Assembly (NCBI GenBank): GCA_944326725.1
Contig: CALVFA010000019.1
Span: 1 to 56,325, forward strand
DNA from: an uncultured Elusimicrobiales bacterium
GTDB taxonomy: Bacteria; Elusimicrobiota; Elusimicrobia; Elusimicrobiales; Elusimicrobiaceae
Direction of reading: 5' to 3'
Length of the DNA: 56,325 nt
Below the pieces are notes generated by a model. It ran no database searches, had not been told where the DNA came from, and worked only from the letters and a program-made list of their open reading frames with translations. This document shows, one piece after another, positions 25,099 through 33,475 of the stretch; the stretch's first letter is position 1; each line of letters starts with the position of its first letter. Both the position numbers and the translations under genes were made by a program.

Positions 25099-26031
25099 AT
25101 GCAACGATTGCTAAAACCTGCCGTACAAAAGCGCGCAGAAGAAATCAAACAACTTATTTTAAAAGACCAGCCCTTTGAGCAGCAACTGGGCACGCTTTAT
25201 ACGGATTTGCGCCTAGCCGGGAAACATGCCTGGGCCGTAGAGGTATATCAATTGCTGCTGCTTTATATACCGCCGCGGCACAAACAAAAACTTTTTCACC
25301 CAGCTTTGCTGCAGGCGTTTCTTTCTTTAGGCCATACAGCCCCGGCGCAGCAAATGGTCCAGCAACTTCTTAAGCAAAACCCCTCTGACCAGGAAACGCG
25401 CAAACTAAGCACAGGCCTGCGTATGCGCGCAGAACACACGCTGCCGCCGTATACGCCTATGGCGTCTTTAAGCAAATACGCCCAAGACGGCTCCTGCGCC
25501 GCCCATAAAAAACGGCCGGAAAACCTGCCGGAAACTTGGCAAAAAAGTTTTCAACATATTACTCCTGCCAAACTGCAGGAAATCGGATATTTTGCCAAAC
25601 GCCGCCAGCTGGCCCGCACCCCACAGACATACCGCACCGCACTTATACAGACATTTGATGAATTGGCCTGCTGCTACTTAATGAAACACTACCACGCCGT
25701 AGCCGCCCTGTCTGGGGCTATGTTGGAAATATTGTTGGCCTTGCTGATACACAAAAAATGCAAGGTGAAAAAAATAGCCTGCAGCGGCAAAAAACCCCAA
25801 GCACTTTTTGATTTGCATTTGAACGAATTAATTACTATTTGCAGTGAAAAGGCTCTTCTCTGTGCCGCCACGCTTAAATTGCTGCGCGCAGCCCGCATGC
25901 AGCGCAATTTTATTCACCCGGGCAAAGAGCTGTTGCAACGCAGCAAACTGACGCCCGCCGGAGCCCGCGTATGTTTTTTGGCGGTGTTGGAAGTAACGGA
26001 CGAATTATTCGCCCCGTCTAAAGGCAAATAA
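25099..26031 (+). CDS. TPR protein with HEPN/DUF4145-like C-terminal domain
   Basis: A 310-residue soluble protein. Its first part has two TPR-like helix pairs (LGTLYTDLRLAGKHAWAVEV; LLQAFLSLGHTAPAQQMV). The C-terminal 120 residues resemble HEPN/DUF4145-type domains: a small-residue helix (AALSGAMLEILLALLI) and a late RNFIHP motif where R and H could form an RNase-like or nucleotide-handling site. I set the start at 25099 because a TTGGCA-N17-TACTAT promoter ends six bases before it; an ATG at 25033 is possible but lies upstream of the promoter and would overlap the divergent promoter. The two halves are joined by a charged linker. Function unknown. Confidence 0.6.
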   Translation: MQRLLKPAVQKRAEEIKQLILKDQPFEQQLGTLYTDLRLAGKHAWAVEVYQLLLLYIPPRHKQKLFHPALLQAFLSLGHTAPAQQMVQQLLKQNPSDQETRKLSTGLRMRAEHTLPPYTPMASLSKYAQDGSCAAHKKRPENLPETWQKSFQHITPAKLQEIGYFAKRRQLARTPQTYRTALIQTFDELACCYLMKHYHAVAALSGAMLEILLALLIHKKCKVKKIACSGKKPQALFDLHLNELITICSEKALLCAATLKLLRAARMQRNFIHPGKELLQRSKLTPAGARVCFLAVLEVTDELFAPSKGK

Positions 26032-26225
26032 AAACACCCGTCTGCCTATCCACGAGTACATATTTTCAGCCTCACTATCCGGCCTGGCGCCCCATAGCGC
26101 TCAAAATACGCCAAACGTACACCGGGGCCGGCGCTTAAAAGAGTAAGGCCCCGCCTTCTCTCCGATTGCAGACTAGCCGCCTGCACACCGAGCGGCAGCT
26201 TCACAGGGCGCCAAGCCGAATAAGC

Positions 26226-26231
26226 TATAAT
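26226..26231 (+). promoter_or_regulatory. -10 box giving a leaderless LapC-like transcript
   Basis: Perfect TATAAT seven bases before the ATG at 26239, with no ribosome binding site. Confidence 0.55.
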
Positions 26232-26238
26232 TTATGAT

Positions 26239-28035
26239 ATGACTTATAAAAATATTTTTTGGTTTTGCTTTATAGAATTTATTTTATGGTGTTTGCTTTC
26301 GCTGGTGTATTTTACCATCAGCGGTTTCTATCCCACAGGCACCGGCATCGCTTTTACCGCGCTGTTTATTCCCGGCAACAACTTTATGTTTGCCGCCGGA
26401 TTATTTGTTCTGTTAATACTGCTGCGTTTCATCGGGCCGCGCACGGCGGCTGTAGGCGCGACGGTGTTGGGTTCCGTTTTTAATATCGCCCTGCTGTTGG
26501 ACATTTTTGTTTATACGCAATACCGCTTTCACATCAGCATGGCCATGTTACAGCTGTTTTTTGGCCCGGCCGGACGGGAAATTTTTGTATTCCCGGCCGC
26601 TACTTATTTTATTTTGGCAGTGGCCTTGGCAGTCATTATCGCAGCCACTTGGGGACTGGGCAAACTGGCGCGCAAAATTCCGTGGGGCGGCAAAGCCGCC
26701 GCTGCCGTAACGCTGCTGCTTGTATTTATATTCGCCGGATATAACGGCATGTATGCCTGGGGCAAATTTATGGCAGTGCCCTCTGTGCTTACCCAAGTCA
26801 CCTATCTGCCCTGGGCCCAGCCGCTGAGCATGAACCGCCGCCTGCGCAAAATGGGCTTTGAGCCCGCCAGCCAACCTTATGAAACACCGCGCGCCGGGGC
26901 TTTAAATTATCCGCTGGCCCAATTATCCTGCCAAGCACAAACAAAGCCTAATATCTTGGTCATATTAATTGATTCCTGGCGGGCAGATGCCTTCTGCCAA
27001 GACATCACGCCTCATTTGTACGCCGCGTACAAAAATGCGCCTAATGCTTTCTACTTTACCGACCACTTAGCCGGCGGAAATGCCACAGAAGCGGGAGTGT
27101 TTTCGCTGTTTTATTCCATGCCGTATTCGTATTGGGACAGCGTAACCGGTGCCAAAATACGCCCCGTCCTTATGCAGGAGCTTGATGAGCAAGGCTACCA
27201 GTTTGGCATTTACGCCAGCTCTAAACTCAACAGTCCCGAATTTAACCAAAATATCTTCTCCCATATTGACCCGCTGCGCATATCTTCCAATGGGAACTCC
27301 AAATGGGAGCGCGATGAGGACGCCCAAAAAGAATTTCTCTCTTTTTTGGATAACCGGGATAAAGAACGTCCGTTTTTTGGTTTTCTCTTTTATGATTCCG
27401 CCCACGGGCAAGAGTTTCCGCCAGATTACCAGGCCCCTTTTACGCCATACGGCGACAAAATGAATTACTTGCTCTTAACCAAAAACACGGATCCAACCCC
27501 CTACATGAACCGTTATAAAAATGCCGTGCATTACATTGACCACCTGATAGGCAATTTGTTTGACGAACTGAAAAAGCGCGGCCTGGATAAAAACACCATC
27601 ATTGTATTGACTGGAGACCACGGGCAGGAAGTCAACGATACCCGCAATAACTTCTGGGGCCACAACAGCAATTTTGCCAAATACCAAACCCATGTGCCGC
27701 TGCTGGTATGGTGGCCGGGCAAACAAGGCGGGGAAAAGGCTTACCGTACCTCCCATTATGACATAGTGCCCGCGCTGCTTACCCACGCGCTGTCCTGTAC
27801 CAACCCCACCAAGGATTACAGCTCCGGCTATGATTTGTTTGACCAGACGCCGCGGCCTTGGACCTTGATTTTAAGTTATACCAACAAAGCCATACGGGAA
27901 GAGAATATCATTTCCGTACTCAACAATTACGGCGGCATGACCAATTATGACGAAAATTTTGTTCCTTCGGATAAATCTGTCAGCCCGCAGGCCTTGGCAG
28001 AAAGCCTAAAGGAATTCAGCCATTTTTATAAATAA
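26239..28035 (+). CDS. LapC/PbgA-like sulfatase-fold membrane protein
   Basis: A 598-residue inner-membrane protein with five N-terminal spans (first 180 residues) and a periplasmic alkaline-phosphatase-fold domain. Metal-site motifs are IDSWRAD (Asp245) and TGDHGQE (about 458-464). The usual nucleophile Thr lies in GGNATEAGVFS (Thr283). The architecture, with the DUF3413-like membrane part, resembles PbgA/YejM (LapC), which controls lipopolysaccharide synthesis in enterobacteria. Unlike E. coli LapC, the metal motifs look complete, so it may be a working hydrolase or transferase. Probably leaderless (TATAAT seven bases before the ATG). Confidence 0.78.
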   Translation: MTYKNIFWFCFIEFILWCLLSLVYFTISGFYPTGTGIAFTALFIPGNNFMFAAGLFVLLILLRFIGPRTAAVGATVLGSVFNIALLLDIFVYTQYRFHISMAMLQLFFGPAGREIFVFPAATYFILAVALAVIIAATWGLGKLARKIPWGGKAAAAVTLLLVFIFAGYNGMYAWGKFMAVPSVLTQVTYLPWAQPLSMNRRLRKMGFEPASQPYETPRAGALNYPLAQLSCQAQTKPNILVILIDSWRADAFCQDITPHLYAAYKNAPNAFYFTDHLAGGNATEAGVFSLFYSMPYSYWDSVTGAKIRPVLMQELDEQGYQFGIYASSKLNSPEFNQNIFSHIDPLRISSNGNSKWERDEDAQKEFLSFLDNRDKERPFFGFLFYDSAHGQEFPPDYQAPFTPYGDKMNYLLLTKNTDPTPYMNRYKNAVHYIDHLIGNLFDELKKRGLDKNTIIVLTGDHGQEVNDTRNNFWGHNSNFAKYQTHVPLLVWWPGKQGGEKAYRTSHYDIVPALLTHALSCTNPTKDYSSGYDLFDQTPRPWTLILSYTNKAIREENIISVLNNYGGMTNYDENFVPSDKSVSPQALAESLKEFSHFYK

Positions 28036-28089
28036 TCCGCCAGGACGGCAGCCGCTAGTTACGCTGGCCTGAGAGGGAAATGGACTGAA

Positions 28090-28566
28090 ATGAGAGTAGA
28101 ACAAGTAAAAGATTTTTTAAACAAACAGGGGCTTCTGCCGCAATATAGGCAGTTTGCCGTATCTTCCGCCACGGTAGAGCTGGCGGCCAAAGCCGTAGGC
28201 TGCCCGCCGCAGCACATTGTAAAAACTTTGGCTTTCAAAACCAAAGCGGGGCCCATAGTCGTCTGTGTATGCGGCGCGGCAAAAGTGGACAATAAAAAAT
28301 TTAAAGCAGTCTTTGGAGAAAAAGCCGTTTTCCCGCACGGAGAAGAGGTAGAACAATTGACCGGGCACCCTGCCGGAGGCGTCTGCCCTTTTGCACTCAA
28401 TGAGGGGGTGCGGGTTTTTCTAGACGAAAGTATCCGCCCGTTTGATTTTGTCTATCCGGCCGCCGGCGCACCCAATAACGCGGTACGCCTCTCGCCGGCT
28501 CAATTGCAGGAGCTGACCGGGGCGCAGTGGATAGATATTTCCAAATTTTCGCCCAGCCCTCTCTAA
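28090..28566 (+). CDS. YbaK/ProX-type aminoacyl-tRNA deacylase
   Basis: A 158-residue protein of the YbaK/prolyl-tRNA editing family, which hydrolyses mischarged tRNA(Pro). The conserved lysine-bearing segment is HIVKTLAFKTKAG, followed by VCVCGAAKVDNKK and GHPAGGVCPFAL, which form the substrate pocket. Length is normal for a free-standing deacylase. It probably clears Cys- or Ala-tRNA(Pro); the exact substrate cannot be read from sequence. It lies 54 bases after the LapC-like gene in the same direction, with a GAGAGG site somewhat far upstream. Confidence 0.85.
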   Translation: MRVEQVKDFLNKQGLLPQYRQFAVSSATVELAAKAVGCPPQHIVKTLAFKTKAGPIVVCVCGAAKVDNKKFKAVFGEKAVFPHGEEVEQLTGHPAGGVCPFALNEGVRVFLDESIRPFDFVYPAAGAPNNAVRLSPAQLQELTGAQWIDISKFSPSPL

Positions 28567-28712
28567 AATAAAACATAAGGACTACAAAGCAGGGCCGCCC
28601 TTTAGAGGGCCGCTGCTTTAAATGGATTTTTACAAGAGGAAAGGGTTTTCTTTAAAAGAAAAATCTGCTATAGTAAGTCCATACAGCATATTCTTTATGG
28701 GAGAAAAGGGTT

Positions 28713-29123
28713 ATGAACATACTTAAAACATATTTCTTTGCGGAAATAGCCAAGTTCTATCGTTTATTATTGGCTGACGGCACAAAGCCGATTTTTTGGA
28801 CGGAAAAATTCTGTCAGGGACGGGAAAAAAGAAAAGCCTTTTGGATGTATTTTTTATTTAATGTTATAGGGATTCTGGCATTGGGCTTATTGTCCACTCT
28901 TACTGACGTTTTGAGTAAATTTTTCCTTATATTGCTATTGCTATATACTCTTGTCATATTACTGCCCACCATCTCCATAGCAGGCCGCCGTTTGCATGAT
29001 GCAAACTTTCGCATATGGTGGTTGTTTTTGTTTTTTATTCCAATGGCTGGGCAAATAGCTTTGCTAATTTTATTGGCGTTGCCGAGCACGCCTGGAACCA
29101 ATCGCTTTGGAGAAGGAAAGTAA
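28713..29123 (+). CDS. DUF805 membrane protein
   Basis: A 136-residue inner-membrane protein. The family signature is AGRRLHDANFRIWWLFLFF followed by a proline-containing last span and PGTNRFGEG at the C-terminus, which is typical of DUF805. Four hydrophobic spans are visible. Function of the family is unknown. GGGAG and AAGGG lie before the ATG. It is a single gene with its own terminator. Confidence 0.85.
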   Translation: MNILKTYFFAEIAKFYRLLLADGTKPIFWTEKFCQGREKRKAFWMYFLFNVIGILALGLLSTLTDVLSKFFLILLLLYTLVILLPTISIAGRRLHDANFRIWWLFLFFIPMAGQIALLILLALPSTPGTNRFGEGK

Positions 29124-29137
29124 AAACAGTTTTTCCG

Positions 29138-29165
29138 CCGCCCGTCTGCTGACGGGCGGTTTTTT
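29138..29165 (+). terminator. DUF805 gene terminator
   Basis: CCGCCCGTC and GACGGGCGG with TGCT loop followed by six T. Confidence 0.85.
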
Positions 29166-29216
29166 ATGGCTGTTGTTTTTTGCCAAAGGACAGCCTCCGC
29201 ACGTCAAAGAAATTGC

Positions 29217-29222
29217 TAAAAT
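29217..29222 (+). promoter_or_regulatory. -10 box giving a leaderless GDPD-like transcript
   Basis: TAAAAT ends six bases before the ATG at 29229; no ribosome binding site is present. Confidence 0.45.
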
Positions 29223-29228
29223 ATTTTT

Positions 29229-30011
29229 ATGAAATTATTTGCCCGTTTGTTTATTTTACTGTTATGCGCCTCTCTTCTCTACAGCAGCGCCATGTATGGC
29301 TATGTGTGGCTGCAAATGCGCCCGATCGATCCTATCACCACCGTTTCAGGCCTTCAATCCTTAGACACGCGCCCGCAGGTGCACTTAATACACGCTGTCA
29401 ATTCCGTCCGCCGGGCTAAGGCCAAAGACAGCCATTATGAGGGACTAGAGCTGGATTTAAACCGTATGGACGGACGCTTACTGGTGGCACACGATGAAAA
29501 AGATTTTAAAGACGCCGTTTCTTTAGAGCAGATTTTTTCCACCGTTAAAAATCCCCAGCAAAAGACTTGGTGGATTGATTTAAAAACCACCCTGACCCAA
29601 GCCGATATTGATGAGCTCAAAACTCTGGCCGCCCGTTTCAGCATTAATCCGCGCCGCATGTTTTTTGAAACCGGAGGAGGGGAAACCGCCGATTTACTGA
29701 CCCAAAACGGCTTTCCCATTTTGTTGCAGGTAGTCAACGGCTTTAACGAAGATGAACAAGACCCGCAAAAACGCGCCGAGTTAAACGCCCAAATGGAAGA
29801 GAATATCCGCCGCTACCGCCCCTTTGCCATCGCGGGCAGTTTGGGCAAATATCCGTATTTAAAGGCTTATTTTCCCAACTATAACAAAGCCATTTACAGC
29901 GCCACCACTGTGCGCCCCAGTTTGAAGAAGAAATTTTTAAAAGACGCCCTGTTTAAAGACCCGCATGTACTTCTTTTCATGCAGGACGAATATACCTGGG
30001 CCCCTTTTTAA
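29229..30011 (+). CDS. GDPD/FAM151-like phosphodiesterase-fold protein
   Basis: A 260-residue protein with an N-terminal signal or anchor (about residues 5-27) and a TIM-barrel phosphodiesterase-like domain. Motifs in order are HAVNS, LELDLN and VAHDE, which occupy the places of the His, Glu-Asp and His of glycerophosphodiester phosphodiesterases; WIDLK follows. A GDPD would cleave glycerophosphodiesters, releasing glycerol-3-phosphate, but the match is closer to the less studied FAM151-like branch, so the activity is uncertain. Probably leaderless. The HD-domain gene follows 15 bases later and is likely co-transcribed. Confidence 0.65.
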   Translation: MKLFARLFILLLCASLLYSSAMYGYVWLQMRPIDPITTVSGLQSLDTRPQVHLIHAVNSVRRAKAKDSHYEGLELDLNRMDGRLLVAHDEKDFKDAVSLEQIFSTVKNPQQKTWWIDLKTTLTQADIDELKTLAARFSINPRRMFFETGGGETADLLTQNGFPILLQVVNGFNEDEQDPQKRAELNAQMEENIRRYRPFAIAGSLGKYPYLKAYFPNYNKAIYSATTVRPSLKKKFLKDALFKDPHVLLFMQDEYTWAPF

Positions 30012-30026
30012 CTGTTAAGGAGATTT

Positions 30027-30614
30027 ATGCCACATACTGCAATCACTAGAGAGCAAGCCTTGGCCCTGCTCAAAAAATACAACCAGGAACCCTTTCACCT
30101 TATGCATGCCTTTACGGTGGAAGCCGTCATGCGCTGGTACGCCGTACAATCGGGCCGGGCAGAAGAGGCTGATTTTTGGGCCTTGTGCGGCCTGCTGCAT
30201 GATATAGATTTTGAAAAATATCCGCAGGAGCACTGCCAAAAAGCGCCCCAACTGCTGGCGGAAATCCAAGCCGAGCCGGAGCTGGTGCACGCCGTGTGCG
30301 CACACGGCTATGGGCTGGTGTCTGAGGTAAAGCCGGAGAGCGAAATGGAAAAATTTCTTTTTGCCGCCGACGAACTGACCGGCCTTATCGGAGCGGCGGC
30401 CCGCATGCGCCCGTCTAAAAGCACCAAAGACATGGAGCTTGCCAGCCTCAAGAAAAAATTTAAAGATAAAAAATTCGCCGCCGGCTGTTCGCGCGATGTC
30501 ATCAAACAAGGGGCCGATATGCTGGGCTGGGAGCTGGACAAACTATTAGATACAGTACTGCAGGCCATGCGTGAAACGGAAGACGCCGTTTCCGCCCAAA
30601 CCGCCGCCTTGTAA
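30027..30614 (+). CDS. HD-domain hydrolase
   Basis: A 195-residue protein of the HD metal-dependent phosphohydrolase superfamily. His27, the HD pair at 58-59 (LLHDIDFEKYP), HAVCAHGYG and Asp in AADELTGLIGAA give the H...HD...D metal-binding set. Members cut phosphate esters of nucleotides or signalling molecules; the substrate here is unknown. An AAGGAGA ribosome binding site lies six bases before the ATG. It is downstream of the GDPD-like gene, likely in one operon. Confidence 0.8.
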   Translation: MPHTAITREQALALLKKYNQEPFHLMHAFTVEAVMRWYAVQSGRAEEADFWALCGLLHDIDFEKYPQEHCQKAPQLLAEIQAEPELVHAVCAHGYGLVSEVKPESEMEKFLFAADELTGLIGAAARMRPSKSTKDMELASLKKKFKDKKFAAGCSRDVIKQGADMLGWELDKLLDTVLQAMRETEDAVSAQTAAL

Positions 30615-30655
30615 CCTCATCAGAAAGAGAGCATCTTTTGGGGTTTTAGGCAGAT

Positions 30656-30845
30656 TTGCCTTTAAAAACTTACGCAGACGCTGTGTGCCGGAGCACTTGC
30701 CTTTAAAAACTTGTGCAGACTATATCCCAGCACTTGCCTTTACAAAACTTGCGCAGACTGTGCCTGAGCTCTTGCCTTTAAAAAACTTGTGCAGGCTTTA
30801 TCCCAGCATTTGCTTTTAAAAACTTGCGCAGGAGGTGCTTTATTC
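30656..30845. repeat. Tandem array of five degenerate 37-41-base units
   Basis: Copies of TTGCCTTTAAAAACTTGYGCAG start at 30656, 30697, 30734, 30772 and 30810. The second half of each unit (a CCCAGCAC-like end) also repeats with variation. Units run on without unique spacers, so this is not a CRISPR array. It lies in the 370-base gap after the HD gene; nothing else is recognised there. Confidence 0.85.
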
Positions 30846-30984
30846 TGCCTTCACTACTATGTAAAAGCGCAACACTTTACCATTCGCCCTCTCCCGCTTG
30901 GCATAGGCCGAATAGCATACCAAACAAAACCCGCCTAAAGGAGGGCTTTTTCTTATATCAAATTTTACTTAGAATGACGCGGTG

Positions 30985-31704
30985 CTACATGTTTTTTTCC
31001 AGCTCGGCAAAAAATTCCGTTGCTTTTTGCTGGAAGAACAGATCGCTCACACCGTCTGTATAAGCAGACGGCTGGGTGTTGACCTCTATAATTTTAGCTC
31101 TATGCTGTTTAGCCAAAAGCGGCAAACTGCACGCCGGCATGACCTGCCCCGCTGTGCCGACCACCACCATTACATCAGCCTTAGAAGCCATTTCTACAGA
31201 GGCCTGATAAGCCGCCGCAGGGATACCTTCCCCATAAAATACAAAATCGGGCTTAAGCACTCCGCCGCAGCTGCAGCGCGGAGGCAAAGTGTCTAATGCG
31301 ACATCCTTCGTAAGGTATACCCGCCCGCAGTTAATACAGTGCATTTGCTTGATAGTGCCGTGAAATTCCTGCACGTTTTTGCTGCCGGCTTTTTGGTGCA
31401 GGCCGTCAATATTTTGCGTAATCACCCCGCAAAAACCGCCCCGCGCTTCCAATGCGGCAATAACCTGGTGGGCTTTGTTGGGCTGGGCTTCATTCATACA
31501 TGTGAAAAAAATCTTTTTCATTTCCTCCCAGCTGCGCTTGGGGTCTGAATAGAAAAAATCTATTTCAATAAATTTAGGGTCGTACTGGTTCCACAAACCG
31601 CCGCGGCCCGTGAAAGGGGGAATGCCGCTCTCTACCGACACGCCGGCCCCCGTAAACACCACGCCCCGCTGGGCGTTTTTAATTAAATTTATCGCTTGCT
31701 TCAT
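30985..31704 (-). CDS. cobB: Sir2-family NAD-dependent protein deacylase
   Basis: A 239-residue sirtuin that removes acyl groups from lysine using NAD. Motifs present: GAGVS (19-23), TQNIDGLH (96-103), the catalytic His115 in FHGT, and a zinc site with Cys123, Cys126, Cys144 and Cys146. The second zinc pair is C-x-C rather than the usual C-x2-C, a small deviation. Length is normal. The minus-strand TATTAT ends seven bases before the ATG, so its mRNA may be leaderless. It is divergent from the SPL-family gene, and the two promoters overlap. Confidence 0.9.
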   Translation of the reverse strand: MKQAINLIKNAQRGVVFTGAGVSVESGIPPFTGRGGLWNQYDPKFIEIDFFYSDPKRSWEEMKKIFFTCMNEAQPNKAHQVIAALEARGGFCGVITQNIDGLHQKAGSKNVQEFHGTIKQMHCINCGRVYLTKDVALDTLPPRCSCGGVLKPDFVFYGEGIPAAAYQASVEMASKADVMVVVGTAGQVMPACSLPLLAKQHRAKIIEVNTQPSAYTDGVSDLFFQQKATEFFAELEKNM

Positions 31705-31710
31705 ACCTGC

Positions 31711-31717
31711 TATAATA
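31711..31717. promoter_or_regulatory. Overlapping divergent -10 boxes
   Basis: TATAAT at 31711-31716 on the plus strand serves the SPL-family gene; TATTAT at 31712-31717 read on the minus strand ends seven bases before the sir2 ATG. Both promoters cannot easily be open at once. Confidence 0.5.
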
Positions 31718-31733
31718 TAATTTTGGGGCGAAT

Positions 31734-32558
31734 ATGAACAACTCTCTCAAGGTCAAGGAAATCATCGCCAGGGGTTATATTAACCCTTCCAAACTGCCGG
31801 GGTCGGATTATGTTATCAATCCCTACGTCGGCTGTCCGCACCGCTGTATGTACTGTTATGCCGAATTTATGAAACGCTTTTCCAACCACGACGAACCCTG
31901 GGGCACCTTTGTAGATGTTAAAATACGCAGCACCTCCACCCGCCCCATCAATTTAGCCGGAAAAAATGTATTTCTAAGTTCTGTAACCGACTGCTATAAC
32001 CCGCTGGAAGAAAAATATGAACTCACCCGCAAACTGCTGCAGCAGCTGCGCTACAGCGGGGCCGCCATTACTATTTTGACCAAATCCGCCCTGGTGCTGC
32101 GCGACTTAGATATTTTTAGGCAAATGCCAGACATTACCATCGGCGTTTCCATGAACACAACAGATGACCTTTTCCGCCAAGAAATAGAACCCGGCGCCGC
32201 CAGCGTATTAAACAGACTTTATGTCTTAAAAACTCTGCGCGAAAACGGCATACGAAACTGGATGCATGTCTCTCCGCTGTTTCCGCATTTTTCCGACTGG
32301 AAAGCCCTGCTGGAAGCGGCCGCCGGCTTTACGGACCGCTTTACGTTTGAAAACCTCAAACTGCGCGCCGCCGCTTTGCCGCGCGTGCTGCTTTATATCA
32401 CGCAAAAGCACCCACAGTTAAAAGAACTTTACGAACAAATCTACCGCCAAAACAATATGGACTATTGGCGCAGCACGCGCAAAGAAATTTTGGCTTTTTG
32501 CAATGCGCGCAAAATATCGGCCGCGGTGCATTTCTCCGAAAAAGAACCGCAGGAATAA
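31734..32558 (+). CDS. SPL-family radical SAM protein
   Basis: A 274-residue radical SAM protein with the cluster motif C34-x3-C38-x2-C41 (GCPHRCMYCYAEF) after an INPYVGC lead, typical of the spore-photoproduct-lyase-like/Rv2578c group. True spore photoproduct lyases are longer and occur in spore formers; nothing here suggests sporulation, so another radical reaction is likely. FLSSVTDCYNPLEEKY is a further family landmark. Substrate unknown. GGGGCG is a weak ribosome binding site before the ATG. Confidence 0.8.
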   Translation: MNNSLKVKEIIARGYINPSKLPGSDYVINPYVGCPHRCMYCYAEFMKRFSNHDEPWGTFVDVKIRSTSTRPINLAGKNVFLSSVTDCYNPLEEKYELTRKLLQQLRYSGAAITILTKSALVLRDLDIFRQMPDITIGVSMNTTDDLFRQEIEPGAASVLNRLYVLKTLRENGIRNWMHVSPLFPHFSDWKALLEAAAGFTDRFTFENLKLRAAALPRVLLYITQKHPQLKELYEQIYRQNNMDYWRSTRKEILAFCNARKISAAVHFSEKEPQE

Positions 32559-32620
32559 TCTGACCCCAAAAACCGCTTGCTCTGCACGCCGTTTATTTAC
32601 TAATCTGACAAGGGGGAGTT

Positions 32621-33376
32621 ATGTCTCAAATCAAACGCGCCATTTACAATACCTTGCAGTTTAACCACCACAGCAAACTGACCAGCGCCATCAACGGCTT
32701 TATCATTTTGCTTATTTTGCTCAGCGTACCCGTAGACGTTATAGAAAGCTTGGGCGACGCAGGGCCCCGTCTAAAACGCCTGGTATTGCATTTGGATTTG
32801 TTTATGAGTGCGGTGTTTGCGCTGGAATATGCCCTGCGCGTAATTACCTGCACCGCTGACCCCCGCTACGCCAAACCCATCAGCGGACGCATTAAATATA
32901 TGCTGACCCCACTGATGATTATAGACTTGCTGGCTATCTCGCCGTTCTTTATTTTAGGGGCGGGCTATTTGCGCATGCTGCGTGTATTTCGTATTTTAAT
33001 GCTCATGCGCTACACCAACGCCATTGAACTGATAAATACCGTAGTATCTAAAAAGAAATCAGAGCTAATGATTTGCGGTGCGTTTATCTTAATGCTGTGG
33101 GTGTGGAGCGCGTTTATGATTTACCGGGTGGAACATGTGGCCCAGCCGCTGGTATTTCGCAATATGTTAGACGCAATGTGGTGGTCGGTGGAAACGTTTA
33201 CCACGCTGGGATACGGGGACCTATATCCCATTACCTATTTGGGCCGCGCTATTGCCGCCGTTACAGTAGCGGCGGGGCTGATCTTATTTGCCATTACCAC
33301 CGCGGTGCTGACGGCGGGTATCGTGCAGGAAATACAGCGTTTTGAAAAAAGAAATAAAAAACCGCCTGAGGTATAG
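32621..33376 (+). CDS. Kv-like voltage-gated potassium channel
   Basis: A 251-residue ion channel subunit with six membrane spans. The selectivity filter TLGYGD is at residues 195-200. Span S4 is arginine-rich (LRMLRVFRILMLMR, residues 118-130), so the voltage sensor looks intact, and S2/S3 carry acidic residues. It should assemble as a tetramer in the inner membrane and pass K+ in response to voltage. A short charged tail follows S6 with no RCK domain. AGGGGGAG precedes the ATG. Single-gene unit. Confidence 0.9.
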   Translation: MSQIKRAIYNTLQFNHHSKLTSAINGFIILLILLSVPVDVIESLGDAGPRLKRLVLHLDLFMSAVFALEYALRVITCTADPRYAKPISGRIKYMLTPLMIIDLLAISPFFILGAGYLRMLRVFRILMLMRYTNAIELINTVVSKKKSELMICGAFILMLWVWSAFMIYRVEHVAQPLVFRNMLDAMWWSVETFTTLGYGDLYPITYLGRAIAAVTVAAGLILFAITTAVLTAGIVQEIQRFEKRNKKPPEV

Positions 33377-33390
33377 CCGCTCTTTTCTAG

Positions 33391-33425
33391 ACAGCCCCTG
33401 CGATAAAGCAGGGGGTGTCATTTTT
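33391..33425 (+). terminator. Channel gene terminator
   Basis: ACAGCCCCTGC and GCAGGGGGTGT with GATAAA loop, followed by CATTTTT. Confidence 0.75.
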
Positions 33426-33475
33426 CAGATTCATTTTGCTGTAAATTGCTGCGACACCGGCGCATATATAAAAAA

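Noticed and set aside
30656-30845. CRISPR array
   Set aside because: Repeats follow each other without unique spacers of constant length, vary inside the units, and there are no cas genes; the Cas4-like nuclease at 21.8 kb stands alone.
31734-32558. True spore photoproduct lyase
   Set aside because: Shorter than SplB and no sporulation genes nearby; only the broader radical SAM family can be supported.
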